Assembly (NCBI GenBank): GCA_029552745.1
Contig: JAKPDK010000152.1
Location: forward strand, 345,902-409,901
Reading direction: 5' to 3'
DNA length: 64,000 nt
DNA from: Candidatus Hydrogenedentota bacterium
GTDB taxonomy: Bacteria > Hydrogenedentota > Hydrogenedentia > Hydrogenedentales > SLHB01
Part shown: in pieces, positions 49,201 to 57,396 of the stretch
Layout: every line of letters starts with the position of its first letter
Position numbering within the stretch: position 1 is the stretch's first letter
Notes under the pieces: model-generated
Database searches by the model: none
What the model saw: the letters and a program-made list of their open reading frames with translations, nothing else
What the model was told of the DNA's origin: nothing
Position numbers and translations under genes: made by a program

Positions 49201-49373
49201 TCGTCGGCATCGGCTCCAGGCCATACCGTAACTACAACGACCTGCGGAGGAACCGTGTCCGGAAAAAGATCCGTGGGCATACGGAAAAAGGCAAAGACTG
49301 CAAGGGCTGCGATAAAAAGAGAAGCTGCGATCACCGCATAGGGGGATTTTATGGAGAAATCCGAGAGGTTCAT
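46221..49373 (-). CDS. RND multidrug efflux permease (AcrB/MdtB-like)
   Basis: The protein has 1050 residues with the RND plan of twelve spans and two large periplasmic loops. It starts MNLSDFSIKSPYAVIAASLF and shows FPDTVPPQVVVVTVWPGADADDIADKVT, SGMIISVGMVVDASVVVLENIYRH (span 4 acidic residues) and IGLVPLIFEMAVGLERMSPLG. It exports small molecules using the proton gradient. It is the last gene of the operon; its start overlaps the adaptor gene by four bases. Hydrophobic-compound pumps (HAE-1) are the closest type; substrate unknown. Confidence 0.95.
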   Translation of the reverse strand: MNLSDFSIKSPYAVIAASLFIAALAVFAFFRMPTDLFPDTVPPQVVVVTVWPGADADDIADKVTQAIEKELNTLSGLNRIRSTSRDEVSSINAEFFYSKDLGEAVLDVQNALNRVRASLPGDILEPRIFSISDATRPLLTLSLSPKPGNEAKDLSQIRLLAENQIEDELLNIPGVADVDVFGAHRPEVKVLVGREDLAAHNLTLADILAALARHNVSAPAGTVYSSQREYLLKVFGEFTNLDEIRQTPVRFEDGGVLRLRDVAEVKLGEVEQRSIYHGNGKAAIAVNILRPEHGATVAAIRNVKAYLPRLQAEYPDIDFVITDDQQPIIDLNVQGMWSSLYQAVILTVLIIFFFLADIRAALVVSVSIPMSFFVGVVVLWFSPYTVNMVTLSGMIISVGMVVDASVVVLENIYRHHREDPSKSPQEVALFGAQEVALAVTAGMLTTVIVLIPVMFAGGYTQQTMRPLNLVISATLVGSLLASLTVVPLMASRLLARGERKRNFIERIVSVTDRGVDWLGRFYLGILRRALSHRWLVVVAALVFFIVTMRQVKPLVGGELMPAMDTGIVNIDFKTPSDYTPRQVEATLTEIESMLYETPGILMMSSVVGSEPGEISFGGGESTVQSGRIKVTLVDRTKRVDDIWKIQDQWRTALRKIQGVKDFSMAEYGATPLSTTRAPLDVIISGPDARKLDELAGDVLLALDGTPGLVDVRRSWYIDKGDRHIVINPELAELYRVSPPAIATELRTAVKGVSSTLMRLNGYLDIPITVQYRGADIESPSQLLDVYLDTPVGQVPLRSLAEIYPHKTEPFLTCEDLVRTISITGVNRGYTIGQVGKKVEEKLAGLKLPLGYKIQVSGSAEDLQVGQQEMGQALIIGFVLLFILLVAMFESFLHPFTIMAAIPLGIAGGFWGLLIFDKPMCKPAMMGMILLGGTIVNNSILLLDFIINARAKGMVRDEAILQSVLLRLRPVLMTTVSTIIGLVPLIFEMAVGLERMSPLGIVAASGLLVGTFLTMVVIPVIYSLLDDLSRFSARCWRWFLPLGNVETLPTK

Positions 49374-50569
49374 GGACGAGCCTCCACTTTCAGCCCGTCA
49401 GATAAGCGCGCCCACCCTAGAAATGAATTGACGACAACCTCTTCCCCTGGCTCCAACCCCTGCACACCCGCCAGTTCACTAGCAGTACCCAAAACGCGTA
49501 CTTCGCGTACCGCAAGAGTGCCGTCTTTCACTACATAGACCCGGGTACCTTTATCTGAAGCGCCTTCGATCAGCGCATCTGTGGGAATGAGACAAACTCC
49601 GCTGAGTCGGTTAAAAACAACCGAGGCCGTCAGGTACTGCCCGCTGGTCAAACCTGTCGCTTGATTGTCATCGAGTACAACCTCAGCACGCACCATACGA
49701 GCACGATTTAAGGAAGGATACAGGCGCGTGATTGAAGCATCCCGCGTTTGTTCACCTATCTTGAATGTTACCTTCAGACCGGGCTCAACGGCAGGGAGAT
49801 CACTCTGAGGTATATCAAAAGCGATCATCTTTGCCCCGGCACTTTCAATCACCACCAACGTTTTGCCCGGAGCCGCTTCGTCGCCGGGATCAACAAGACG
49901 TGACGTCACGATTCCGGCAAAAGGGCTTACGATTTCGCAATAGCTCAAAGTAGTCTTAAGTTCTTCCAGACGGGCGTCAAGGGACTTGATTTGTTGTTCA
50001 AGAGCAGCGGATTGCTGGCGGGCAGCAGACAACTTCCCTTCAACCTCGCTCTTCTTGTCCAACGTAGCTTCCCCAACCGATTGCGGAATGGCTTCCGTTT
50101 TCACCAATTCCATGTCTCGTTCTGCTTCACGACTCCAATAAGCGACAGACTCTGCCAGGGATGCAACCGTGGATTGGTTAGCCTGAAGTTCCGCTTGCTT
50201 CTGACGAATCTGTGCTTGCACGGCCTCAATTTGAGCATCGATCTGTCGACGATCCAGCTTCATAAGGGTTTGTCCAGGGATGACGGAGTCACCTTCATCA
50301 ACAGCTATGGCTTCAATAGTAGCAGTGAGACGCGCTGTAATATTAGCCGCCTGGATTGGCTCCACCCTAGCCAAATAGTCGTGTGACTCGGTGAGGTCGC
50401 CCACAGACACCTTCACAGTATCGACCAAAGTTGCTGGCAAATGGTTATGCTGTGCTTTTGCAAGCGCTCGTTTCTTTTTTTGAATCATCGCCAAGCCACC
50501 CAAGACCAGCAAGGATATAACTATCCCCGCAACTACCCAGCGTATCGCAGTTCCTGATACGTTCTTCAT
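49370..50569 (-). CDS. RND efflux periplasmic adaptor (membrane fusion protein)
   Basis: The protein has 399 residues: one N-terminal anchor (WVVAGIVISLLVLGGLAMI), a lipoyl/barrel-sandwich half (VSVGDLTESHDYLARVEPIQ, IAVDEGDSVIPGQTLMKLD), a long coiled-coil hairpin (about residues 110-215), the second lipoyl half (IVSPFAGIVTSRLVDPGDEAAPGKTLVVI) and a beta-barrel domain. It links the permease to the outer-membrane channel. Its gene overlaps both neighbours by four bases, giving strict co-translation. Confidence 0.94.
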   Translation of the reverse strand: MKNVSGTAIRWVVAGIVISLLVLGGLAMIQKKKRALAKAQHNHLPATLVDTVKVSVGDLTESHDYLARVEPIQAANITARLTATIEAIAVDEGDSVIPGQTLMKLDRRQIDAQIEAVQAQIRQKQAELQANQSTVASLAESVAYWSREAERDMELVKTEAIPQSVGEATLDKKSEVEGKLSAARQQSAALEQQIKSLDARLEELKTTLSYCEIVSPFAGIVTSRLVDPGDEAAPGKTLVVIESAGAKMIAFDIPQSDLPAVEPGLKVTFKIGEQTRDASITRLYPSLNRARMVRAEVVLDDNQATGLTSGQYLTASVVFNRLSGVCLIPTDALIEGASDKGTRVYVVKDGTLAVREVRVLGTASELAGVQGLEPGEEVVVNSFLGWARLSDGLKVEARP

Positions 50570-52215
50570 TTAAGTCCTCCTGTGGCAAGAGCAATTTGTG
50601 CGAGCGCCACATTTGTATCCGCCAACGCGCGGTAATAGTTCGTCTGAGCAGTGAGAAGCGCCGCCTGTGCATCAAGAACATCAACAATGGCGCCCTTTCC
50701 GTAATCGTACTTCTGTTGCTCAATTCGTAGGCTTTCCTCAGCTTCGGCTATACTCTTTGCTGTTACCTCCACACGGTCTTGAGCAGACTTGAAGTTTAAC
50801 AACGCCGTCTCCACCTCAAGACGTATCTGAAGTTCCAGTTTACGTACACGCTGCTGAGCAGCCTGTAACCGGGCGCGCTCTTGTTCTATCTGCGAGCGAA
50901 TCCGTCCCCCTTCAAATAGAGGAATGTCAACCGTAAATCCGATTCTACCCACATCTTCAAAAGCGTCCGCGGGTTTTATGCCTGACCCCGCTATCCGCGT
51001 CGTGACGCTGCCCGTGTTACTCGTTGTTGTCGTGAGAGAGCCGCCATTCGATAAAGGAGTGGTGATGGAACTCGATATGCTGGGTTGTTGGCCAAAAGTC
51101 CAAGAGTAACTGCTCGAGGGTGGCGTTGCCGTTTCACCTGAGCCCCCAATCCCCCAACGCCCACCATAAGACGCTTCAAGCCATACTTGAGGCTCGCGTT
51201 GGCCACGTGCAATGTCCACGCGCCTAGCCTGGGCTTCTAATGCGGTGACCGCTGCGGCGTAATCATGGCGCTGTTCATAAGCCCTTGCCAAAACCTTCTC
51301 TACATCTTGTTCGACGTTCGTATCGGGACGCGTAAGGTCTCCCGCTAAGGTGATGCTCTGGCCGGTGTATTCATCCATACCCATCTGGTTTGCGAGCAGC
51401 CGATATTGAATCTCCTGCACATTCCTTGCTTGAAGCAACTGCTGGTCGATGTCAGATAAACGCACTTCTGTGCGCAAGGCGTCCACTTTCGTAGCCTTTT
51501 GCGCTGCAATAAGATTTTTAACTCGTTCTAAATGTTGAGACAGTACCTTTTTAGAGAATTCCAACGACTCGATCACATGGCGTTGGGACAAGATGTTGTA
51601 ATAAGCGCTCGTTACATTGAAAACAAGTTCCTCCTTCGTACGAGCAAGGGTATGTTCTGACGCCCGCAAGAGAAAATCCGCCGCCTTAATCTCGTTAATA
51701 AAGCGCCCTCCTACATAAAGGGGCAATCGCAACACGATATCAGCTGAAACCAAGTCGTTGGAAAAGTAGGCTGGTGAAGTTGGCGAAGTCGGCGCAACAA
51801 GCCGCTGGTCATCCTGATAATGGAAGTAACTCCCATTAAGATGAATATTGGGATACCTTGAAGCGGCTTTGATTTGTTTTTCGGACCGGGCGACCGCAGC
51901 ATCCCAACTCACAGCGGAAAGTTCTGGATTATTTTGCAGGGCAATTTCAATGCAACGCTCGAGCGTTAACGGGTTTGTAGCAGACTGGGACCCAAATGTA
52001 TCTTGACTCGCCCCGGTTTCGGGTATTTCAGATGAGAGCGATTCGGTCGAAGTTTTGTATTCTCCCTTTTGAGACGCAGTGGAAGGCTTGGTAGGGGTGA
52101 GAGTGGTACATCCTACTAGCAGAAGCAGAAAGCTAATAAAAACACAGACAACTAGGCAAAAGGCAACCGTGGAGCTTCGCTTACGGGCGTTTGAGCCGAT
52201 CATTGCATAACTCAT
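50566..52215 (-). CDS. TolC-family outer-membrane efflux lipoprotein
   Basis: The protein has 549 residues. The signal peptide has a good lipobox (LLLVGC), so this is an OprM/NodT-like lipoprotein rather than classical TolC. Two OEP repeats follow: LERCIEIALQNNPELSAVSWD with a long helix, and VDIPLFEGGRIRSQIEQERARLQAAQQ. A Ser/Thr/Gly-rich loop at about 345-405 (SSSYSWTF, TTTTSNTGSV) is longer than usual. It forms the outer-membrane duct of the pump. AAGGAC precedes the ATG. It is the first gene of the operon. Confidence 0.93.
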   Translation of the reverse strand: MSYAMIGSNARKRSSTVAFCLVVCVFISFLLLLVGCTTLTPTKPSTASQKGEYKTSTESLSSEIPETGASQDTFGSQSATNPLTLERCIEIALQNNPELSAVSWDAAVARSEKQIKAASRYPNIHLNGSYFHYQDDQRLVAPTSPTSPAYFSNDLVSADIVLRLPLYVGGRFINEIKAADFLLRASEHTLARTKEELVFNVTSAYYNILSQRHVIESLEFSKKVLSQHLERVKNLIAAQKATKVDALRTEVRLSDIDQQLLQARNVQEIQYRLLANQMGMDEYTGQSITLAGDLTRPDTNVEQDVEKVLARAYEQRHDYAAAVTALEAQARRVDIARGQREPQVWLEASYGGRWGIGGSGETATPPSSSYSWTFGQQPSISSSITTPLSNGGSLTTTTSNTGSVTTRIAGSGIKPADAFEDVGRIGFTVDIPLFEGGRIRSQIEQERARLQAAQQRVRKLELQIRLEVETALLNFKSAQDRVEVTAKSIAEAEESLRIEQQKYDYGKGAIVDVLDAQAALLTAQTNYYRALADTNVALAQIALATGGLK

Positions 52216-52387
52216 TGCAAGTCCTTCATAAAACCTCGCTGATTGCGGTCAAAGTTCCGAAAAATCAAAGTGCCTTTTTGCAGTTCCTTCGGCTAGGACC
52301 ACCGACACATCCAAAGAATGCTTCCATTGTAGATCGGGCAAAAGAAAATTCCTTTTTTAAGAAGCAGAACGCGCCAATTATTTTTCT

Positions 52388-52424
52388 TATTTGGTAGTAT
52401 AACCAAATAGTGGCTCCGTATCAA
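52388..52424 (-). promoter_or_regulatory. Efflux operon promoter with overlapping palindromic operator
   Basis: On the minus strand TTGATA (52419-52424) and TATACT (52396-52401) are separated by 17 bases. The -10 box is exactly the centre of a perfect 22-bp inverted repeat, TATTTGGT, six bases, ACCAAATA (52388-52409). A repressor bound there would block the promoter. The leader to the TolC-type gene is about 170 bases. No TetR/MarR-type regulator gene is next to the operon. Confidence 0.7.
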
Positions 52425-52599
52425 CACTGCTTGTTGAGCCAATGCTTCACATAATTTTAATTGTATACCATTGAAGAAAATCCATTAACAAGGTGATGTA
52501 TTCGCCCAGCAGCCTCGGCACTTTTTGTTACGTTGGATGAGAAAGTGAAGAAAGCATTTTCCAGGAGGGTTATTGAGAGGAAGGCACTGACGCGTAGCG

Positions 52600-53036
52600 T
52601 CATAGCTGGGTTTGAACTATCTATGCCCCCCTTAGTCTCCCCGCACGCGGGGGGATACAGGGGGGCTGAACCGTGTGACTGGCGCGCGGTAGGGCGAGGC
52701 ATGCCTCGCCCATCTTACCCCGCCATTTATGGTTGTCATTGCGAGAAGCGAGTCTTCGAAGCGACGAAGCAATCCCCTCAACCGCGTAGCGCAAGATAAC
52801 CCAGGCTATGGTCATCCCCGAAATCCCGAGGGGATTGCCACGTCGTGCCTGACGGCACTCCTCGCAATGACAACGCGAGAGACGTAGTGCAAGAGTACAA
52901 CGGGTAAAGACAGGGGAGGGCGAGCACAGGGGCTCGTTCTTACATGGGATAACAGGAAGAGGTTTCAACCCATCTTGTTGGGTTTAGTACCCCGGTTGTC
53001 ATTACGAGGAGTCCCCGCAGGCACGACGCGGCAAAA
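52600..53036. repeat. Gene-free palindrome and dispersed-repeat region
   Basis: This region, part of the roughly 600 bases between the efflux promoter and the URO-D-like gene, has no convincing gene. It holds an imperfect 42-base hairpin at 52624-52665 with a CCCCGC/GCGGGG core, a perfect 20-base palindrome at 52692-52711 (GGGCGAGGCATGCCTCGCCC), and three copies of the dispersed repeat GTCATTGCGAG...GGCAATCCC. The copies at about 52733-52780 and 52838-52885 are inverted and could fold into one large hairpin; the third is near 52997-53033. The region matches the one at 10.1-10.5 kb. No transposase is linked. Confidence 0.78.
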
Positions 53037-53037
53037 A

Positions 53038-54129
53038 CTAACCAGCGTAATTTAGAGCCTCTTCAACCATGGCAAAATAGTTTTGAGGAGGCACATAGTT
53101 ACAGACCGTGTTTCCTGAACCCAGGGCGAAACGACCGCCTGGCATACAAGCATCAATCACTGATCGAACATACCTGCGCAGCTCTGCTTCGGACAACCGC
53201 GCTAACTTGTCTACGTCGATACCCCCGAGAACAGCCACTTTATTCCCATACTTCCGCTTGAAATCAATGACCGAATTCCCCTCGTCCTCAAAAGAGTGCC
53301 GAGCGTCGATGCGCACACCTTCTATGAGGTCCATCACAATCGCCTCTAGGTTCCCGCAGGAATGGAGCAAATACACAAGCCGATGACGATGTGCCAGTTC
53401 ACAAAGTTTCTTATGCCAGGGTAATACATATGCCCTCAAATGATCCGGCGAGATCAGAGTTCCCGTTTTAAACCCCATATCGTCTCCTTGAAAAAAGCCA
53501 TATAGATTGGGCAGTCCTAAGAGACGTTCGTACATGCCTAAGATGATCTTCCCGACACGGTCGAACACTGCCTTAACCAAATCGGGCTGTTCATAGATCA
53601 ACACACACAGGTTTTCGTAACCCAGCAACGTATCAAGAGGAATTTCCAAAAAACCGCTGCTGGGACAAACAAGCAGGCCCATACCCTCAGGAAGATTCTC
53701 GGCAACATACTCATAGGGCCAAAGATCTGCTTTTGCAGGATCAGGCCAAGGATATTTTTCATAATCTTCCCAAGATGCAATAGGTCCTCGCGCCTCGTTG
53801 ACCCAATGACGATTGCCACGCGATAACGCTGCCGTGTCTGCCGCAGCTAAATAATGGCCGGGAAAATCCAACCCGCCCGACATGCGAATACAATCGTAGC
53901 CCATACGATAATACACATCGATACGGTTACGAAGATACACCTTTAGAGAATCGGGAGAACTCCACGGATCTGCCCAAGATAATCCCAAGCATGAAGTTGC
54001 GATCTCGCGTTCTACCTCATAGTCCAAAAATAGCTCTATCAAGGGAGGACGTTCGGGTACTACTTTCCCTTTGATTACATCAATGAACTGCTTAACGTCA
54101 GGTTTTGGCTTTTTCAAGGGAACGTTCAT
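53038..54129 (-). CDS. URO-D superfamily protein (methyltransferase-like)
   Basis: The protein has 363 residues from the ATG at 54129, which follows GAGG by seven bases. The TIM-barrel segments resemble the uroporphyrinogen-decarboxylase superfamily branch that includes corrinoid-dependent methyltransferases. LLHSCGNLE supplies His-x-Cys and GSGNTVCNYVPPQNY a later Cys, matching the zinc-binding set of MtaA/MtbA-like enzymes. True HemE arginine motifs at the N-terminus are not visible. It stands next to glycan-degradation genes, as is common for this subfamily; substrate unknown. Confidence 0.82.
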   Translation of the reverse strand: MNVPLKKPKPDVKQFIDVIKGKVVPERPPLIELFLDYEVEREIATSCLGLSWADPWSSPDSLKVYLRNRIDVYYRMGYDCIRMSGGLDFPGHYLAAADTAALSRGNRHWVNEARGPIASWEDYEKYPWPDPAKADLWPYEYVAENLPEGMGLLVCPSSGFLEIPLDTLLGYENLCVLIYEQPDLVKAVFDRVGKIILGMYERLLGLPNLYGFFQGDDMGFKTGTLISPDHLRAYVLPWHKKLCELAHRHRLVYLLHSCGNLEAIVMDLIEGVRIDARHSFEDEGNSVIDFKRKYGNKVAVLGGIDVDKLARLSEAELRRYVRSVIDACMPGGRFALGSGNTVCNYVPPQNYFAMVEEALNYAG

Positions 54130-54339
54130 CGGCACCTCACTTCCGAACCTTTATAAACATGAGACTACATCCTCTGCAAATAAATGCAGTGGGATCTCAT
54201 ACGTCTTTAAAGAAGATATTACAACTTATGTCACTGGTAGAAAAGCGGCGGATTTCAACCCTTTTAGACCGTTTTTCAAAAAGAAGAGGCCCCAAGTATC
54301 AGTTTAATTTCGCTACCGTTCTGGAGAATTAGAAAAATA

Positions 54340-55715
54340 TTACTCTGTAGAGAATGCGTATAAGGTGGAATTCTTCAATTGGAACTCTAGACGAACGGGT
54401 GTTTCCTTGAGTTGTTCAAGGGGTTGAGCCCACCGAACAGGGAGATCCAGTCCATCTTCGCTTATGGGAATGCAGTCCTCAAAAGCGAATCCTGGCAAGG
54501 GACGTCCCGAGTCGTTGCAGATTTGCACACGCACCCAGCCCTCTTTGGCATCTGCATTCACCGTCATTGAATTCGCTTTCAGGATCAATAACGGCGTCGT
54601 GATTGTCCCCACCTCTTGGAATGCCTGGTGGCCAACGTAACGGTCTCTTTTCATGATAGCGAGACCGATTTGACGCTCCTCCAAGCGGTTGACTTTGTGC
54701 CCGCGGGCGTAACCGCCATAATAAAGATAAACAGAGTCATTCACAAGGACCTGCTCATCTATCCAAGCGTGTGCGTGATCCCAAGTCCCCTTTTCGGGAT
54801 TAGGCAAAAAAAGGGCTCCGGATCGCGGAACCATGTCTCCCCGTCGCGTGTCCAGACAAGTTGCGTGTAACCCATCCCGTAAGCGTCCGGTGGGTCGGGA
54901 GGATCATCGACCTTCACATCATCTCTGAGGATTTTTGCCATGCCAATGATTAATTCCCCTCGTATAATAAAACCATCCATTGCGTAGAATTGAGTTTCTC
55001 CATCGTCTTTTATCGGATCCGGGAGCAGAATATAATGGGGCTTTGTCCACTTCATAAGATCTGGACTACAACTTTGCATGGTAACTCGACGATTTCCCTG
55101 CCAAGTATCGCCGGACCGATAGACGGACACAATCGCTACATACATTTTCCGGAGCTTGTCATAAAAGATACCGGTAATATCGTGATTGTGAAATAGAACT
55201 GGCTCTGGACAAAGCGGCGTCCACATTAACCCGTCGGTTGATGTAGCAATCTTCAACCCTCCGTCATTCCACCAAGCATATTTGAAACGTTTTTCGTCGG
55301 GCGTATCATTGGGACCTTCCGCTATGACGCTGACACCGAAGCATATGGGGGCGGGATCATTTAGGACGCGCACCGGTTTGTCCCAATGTATACCGTCTTT
55401 GGATTCGGTATAGCCAATATGAGAACGGCCCTTGTCTCTGCTTTCGACACGGTGTCCAAACCATAGGCGAAAACGTCCCGTTGAGTCGTCTCTTATGACG
55501 CTCATGAAAGGTTGAAAACAACCATCTGTCTTGCCGTCGATAATGGGATTTTGAATTGATGGGTCACGCTGTAAGACGTTAACCACTCGTTTCACATTTG
55601 TGCTTGCTTCGATAAAGTAATCGTCAATGAAAAGATGAGGGCCTGCAGAAAGGGGTATTGGCCCGTCATATTCCGCCGTGCGGGTTACACAACGTTCCAT
55701 GTGGGCAAATGGCAT
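54340..55715 (-). pseudogene. Frameshifted glycoside-hydrolase-like (five-bladed propeller type) gene
   Basis: Two minus-strand frames make up one gene. The upstream frame (55715 to about 54805) has LFIDDYFIEASTNVKRVVN, SHIGYTESKDGIHW, KIATSTDGLMWTPL and TQLVWTRDGETWFRDPEPFF, typical of GH32/GH43-like sugar-active propellers. The downstream frame continues with LPNPEKGTWDHAHAWIDE and YLYYGGYARGHKV to the stop at 54340. The switch lies at a run of seven A (T on the coding strand) near 54806-54812; one extra base would restore the frame. This may be real decay, slippage or a sequencing error. The 5' end is also doubtful: the first 17 codons are antisense to sulfatase code. Confidence 0.7.
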
Positions 55716-56758
55716 CAGGATCGGGACAGCTTCAGGCGGTCTTATTTAATGGGAGAAGCCATCCACTTTAGCGGCATGAGCGATCATTACGCGGTCGATA
55801 TTCGTCCCTTTGATGCCTCCGGTGTTTATCCCGATAGCGATGTGCGCATCGAGAAGGGAATCCATTCCAGCGAGTTATTCGCGAACGCTGCCGTTCGTTT
55901 TCTGCGCTCAGAAGATGCTCAAAAGCCTTTCTTTGCCTACATAGCTTTTACGGCGCCTCACGACCCGCGTGAAGCACCTCGGGAATATCGGGGTAGGTAC
56001 GAAGCGGCGGATATGCTACTGCCGCCCAACTTCATGCCACAACACCCTTTTGACAACGGAGAATTGAAAGTGCGCGACGAGTTGCTGGAATCGTATCCGC
56101 GAAAGCCCAAGGCTATACAAAAGCATCTTGCGGATTACTATGCAATGATATCCCACCTCGACTCCCCAATAGGACGAATTCTCGAAACATTGGACGAAAC
56201 AGGTCTAGCTAGCAATACCATCGTTGTGTTTGCGGGCGACAATGGCATCGCCTTGGGGCAACACGGTCTTATGGGAAAACAGAACCTCTATGAACACAGT
56301 CTGCACGTTCCCTTGATTTTTCGTGGACCAGGGATAGCAGCAGGCAAGACCTGTGATGCCTTGGTATACCTGTCTGACGTCTACCTGACCTTATGCGACC
56401 TGGCTTCTATACCAAGACCTCCTTTGATTGAGGGAGAAAGCCTGGTGACGGCGATGAACGACAATGCCAGCGGTAGGGATTCCCTTTTCTTTGCCTACAA
56501 GCACTTTCAACGCGCATTGCGTTGGAGACCATGGAAACTCATTCTTTACAACGTCCGCGGTAATGAACGGACACAACTGTTCAATCTCGAAGAAGATCCT
56601 TGGGAAATGCAAGACAGGTCAGAGGACCCGTCATGCACTTCTCGGTTAAGGAAATGAAAGATCGCTTGCGTGTCATAGGCAAGGAGTTAGGAGACCCCGG
56701 TGACATCAGGCTGCGGGATTGGGGCGTGCCTGAGATTCCCCCTTGGACCGCTCGGTGA
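55662..56758 (+). pseudogene. Truncated and frameshifted sulfatase remnant
   Basis: The plus-strand frame from about 55662 encodes the middle and C-terminal parts of a sulfatase: FRRAGYTTFHVGKWHQDRDS, PFFAYIAFTAPHDPRE, TIVVFAGDNGIALGQHGLMGKQNLYEHSLHVP and LFNLEEDPWEMQD. The N-terminal 90 or so residues, which should hold the metal-binding Asp pair and the CxPSR formylglycine site, are missing, so the product cannot be active. Near 56640-56655 a frameshift ends the main frame at 56657, while KEMKDRLRVIGKELGDPG continues in another frame to 56758. It abuts the broken propeller gene head to head at about 55665. Confidence 0.75.
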
Positions 56759-57022
56759 ACCAACCTAAATATATGGGCTTCCGGTTTCAGCGTATTCCGA
56801 TCGTCGGCGGATGGGGGGAGAGGGTTGTGACAACAACATCCTAATCCTGCTCGGGAACCATGTGCAACTATATGTGGAGAAGTGCGTGTCACAAAAGGTC
56901 AACCTCAGACGCCTTCGACAGGATGCGCTTTGGCGCAAGGCACATGTACAACATGTTTCGAAGCAAAAAATTGGCAGACAAAGTGGCCAGCCTCGGCTTT
57001 TTCCCTTTTTCAATTAAAAAAA

Positions 57023-57046
57023 GGACCCACGCCTCCGCGTAAGTCC
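57023..57046 (-). terminator. Intrinsic terminator of the initiator tRNA gene
   Basis: On the minus strand GGACTTACGC pairs with GCGTGGGTCC (10 bp with G-T pairs, four-base loop) and is followed by TTTTTTT. It lies 11 bases beyond the tRNA CCA end. Confidence 0.85.
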
Positions 57047-57057
57047 TAACATGACAA

Positions 57058-57134
<77 letters not shown>

Positions 57135-57145
57135 GTATACATTAA

Positions 57146-57174
57146 ATGTTACTCTTCTGTTTGGGCAAAGTCAA
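57146..57174 (-). promoter_or_regulatory. Promoter of the initiator tRNA gene
   Basis: On the minus strand TTGACT (57169-57174) and TAACAT (57146-57151) are 17 bases apart, 12 bases before the tRNA 5' end. The arrangement is near identical to the promoter of the tRNA-like unit at 46.1 kb. Confidence 0.65.
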
Positions 57175-57396
57175 GAAGCAATCCTTATGAACGGGCTGCA
57201 ACAAAATAGGGCTTCCGGAAAGGGGCCTACATAGTAAAATCTTGAAGAAATACTCAATAAAGAAAAGCTTTTACTTGTATCCCAGCGCGAGCAATACCCC
57301 GAAAATTAAACTTAAGCTATAACACGGAATGAGATGCTTGGTCTGACACACATCCAACATTCAGGAAATCTCAACTAATCGTATTTCCCCTTATCG

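Noticed and set aside
52533..52968. Open frames of 80-115 codons in the 52.5-53 kb repeat region
   Set aside because: They run through palindromes and repeats on both strands, have repeat-derived composition and lack ribosome-binding sites.
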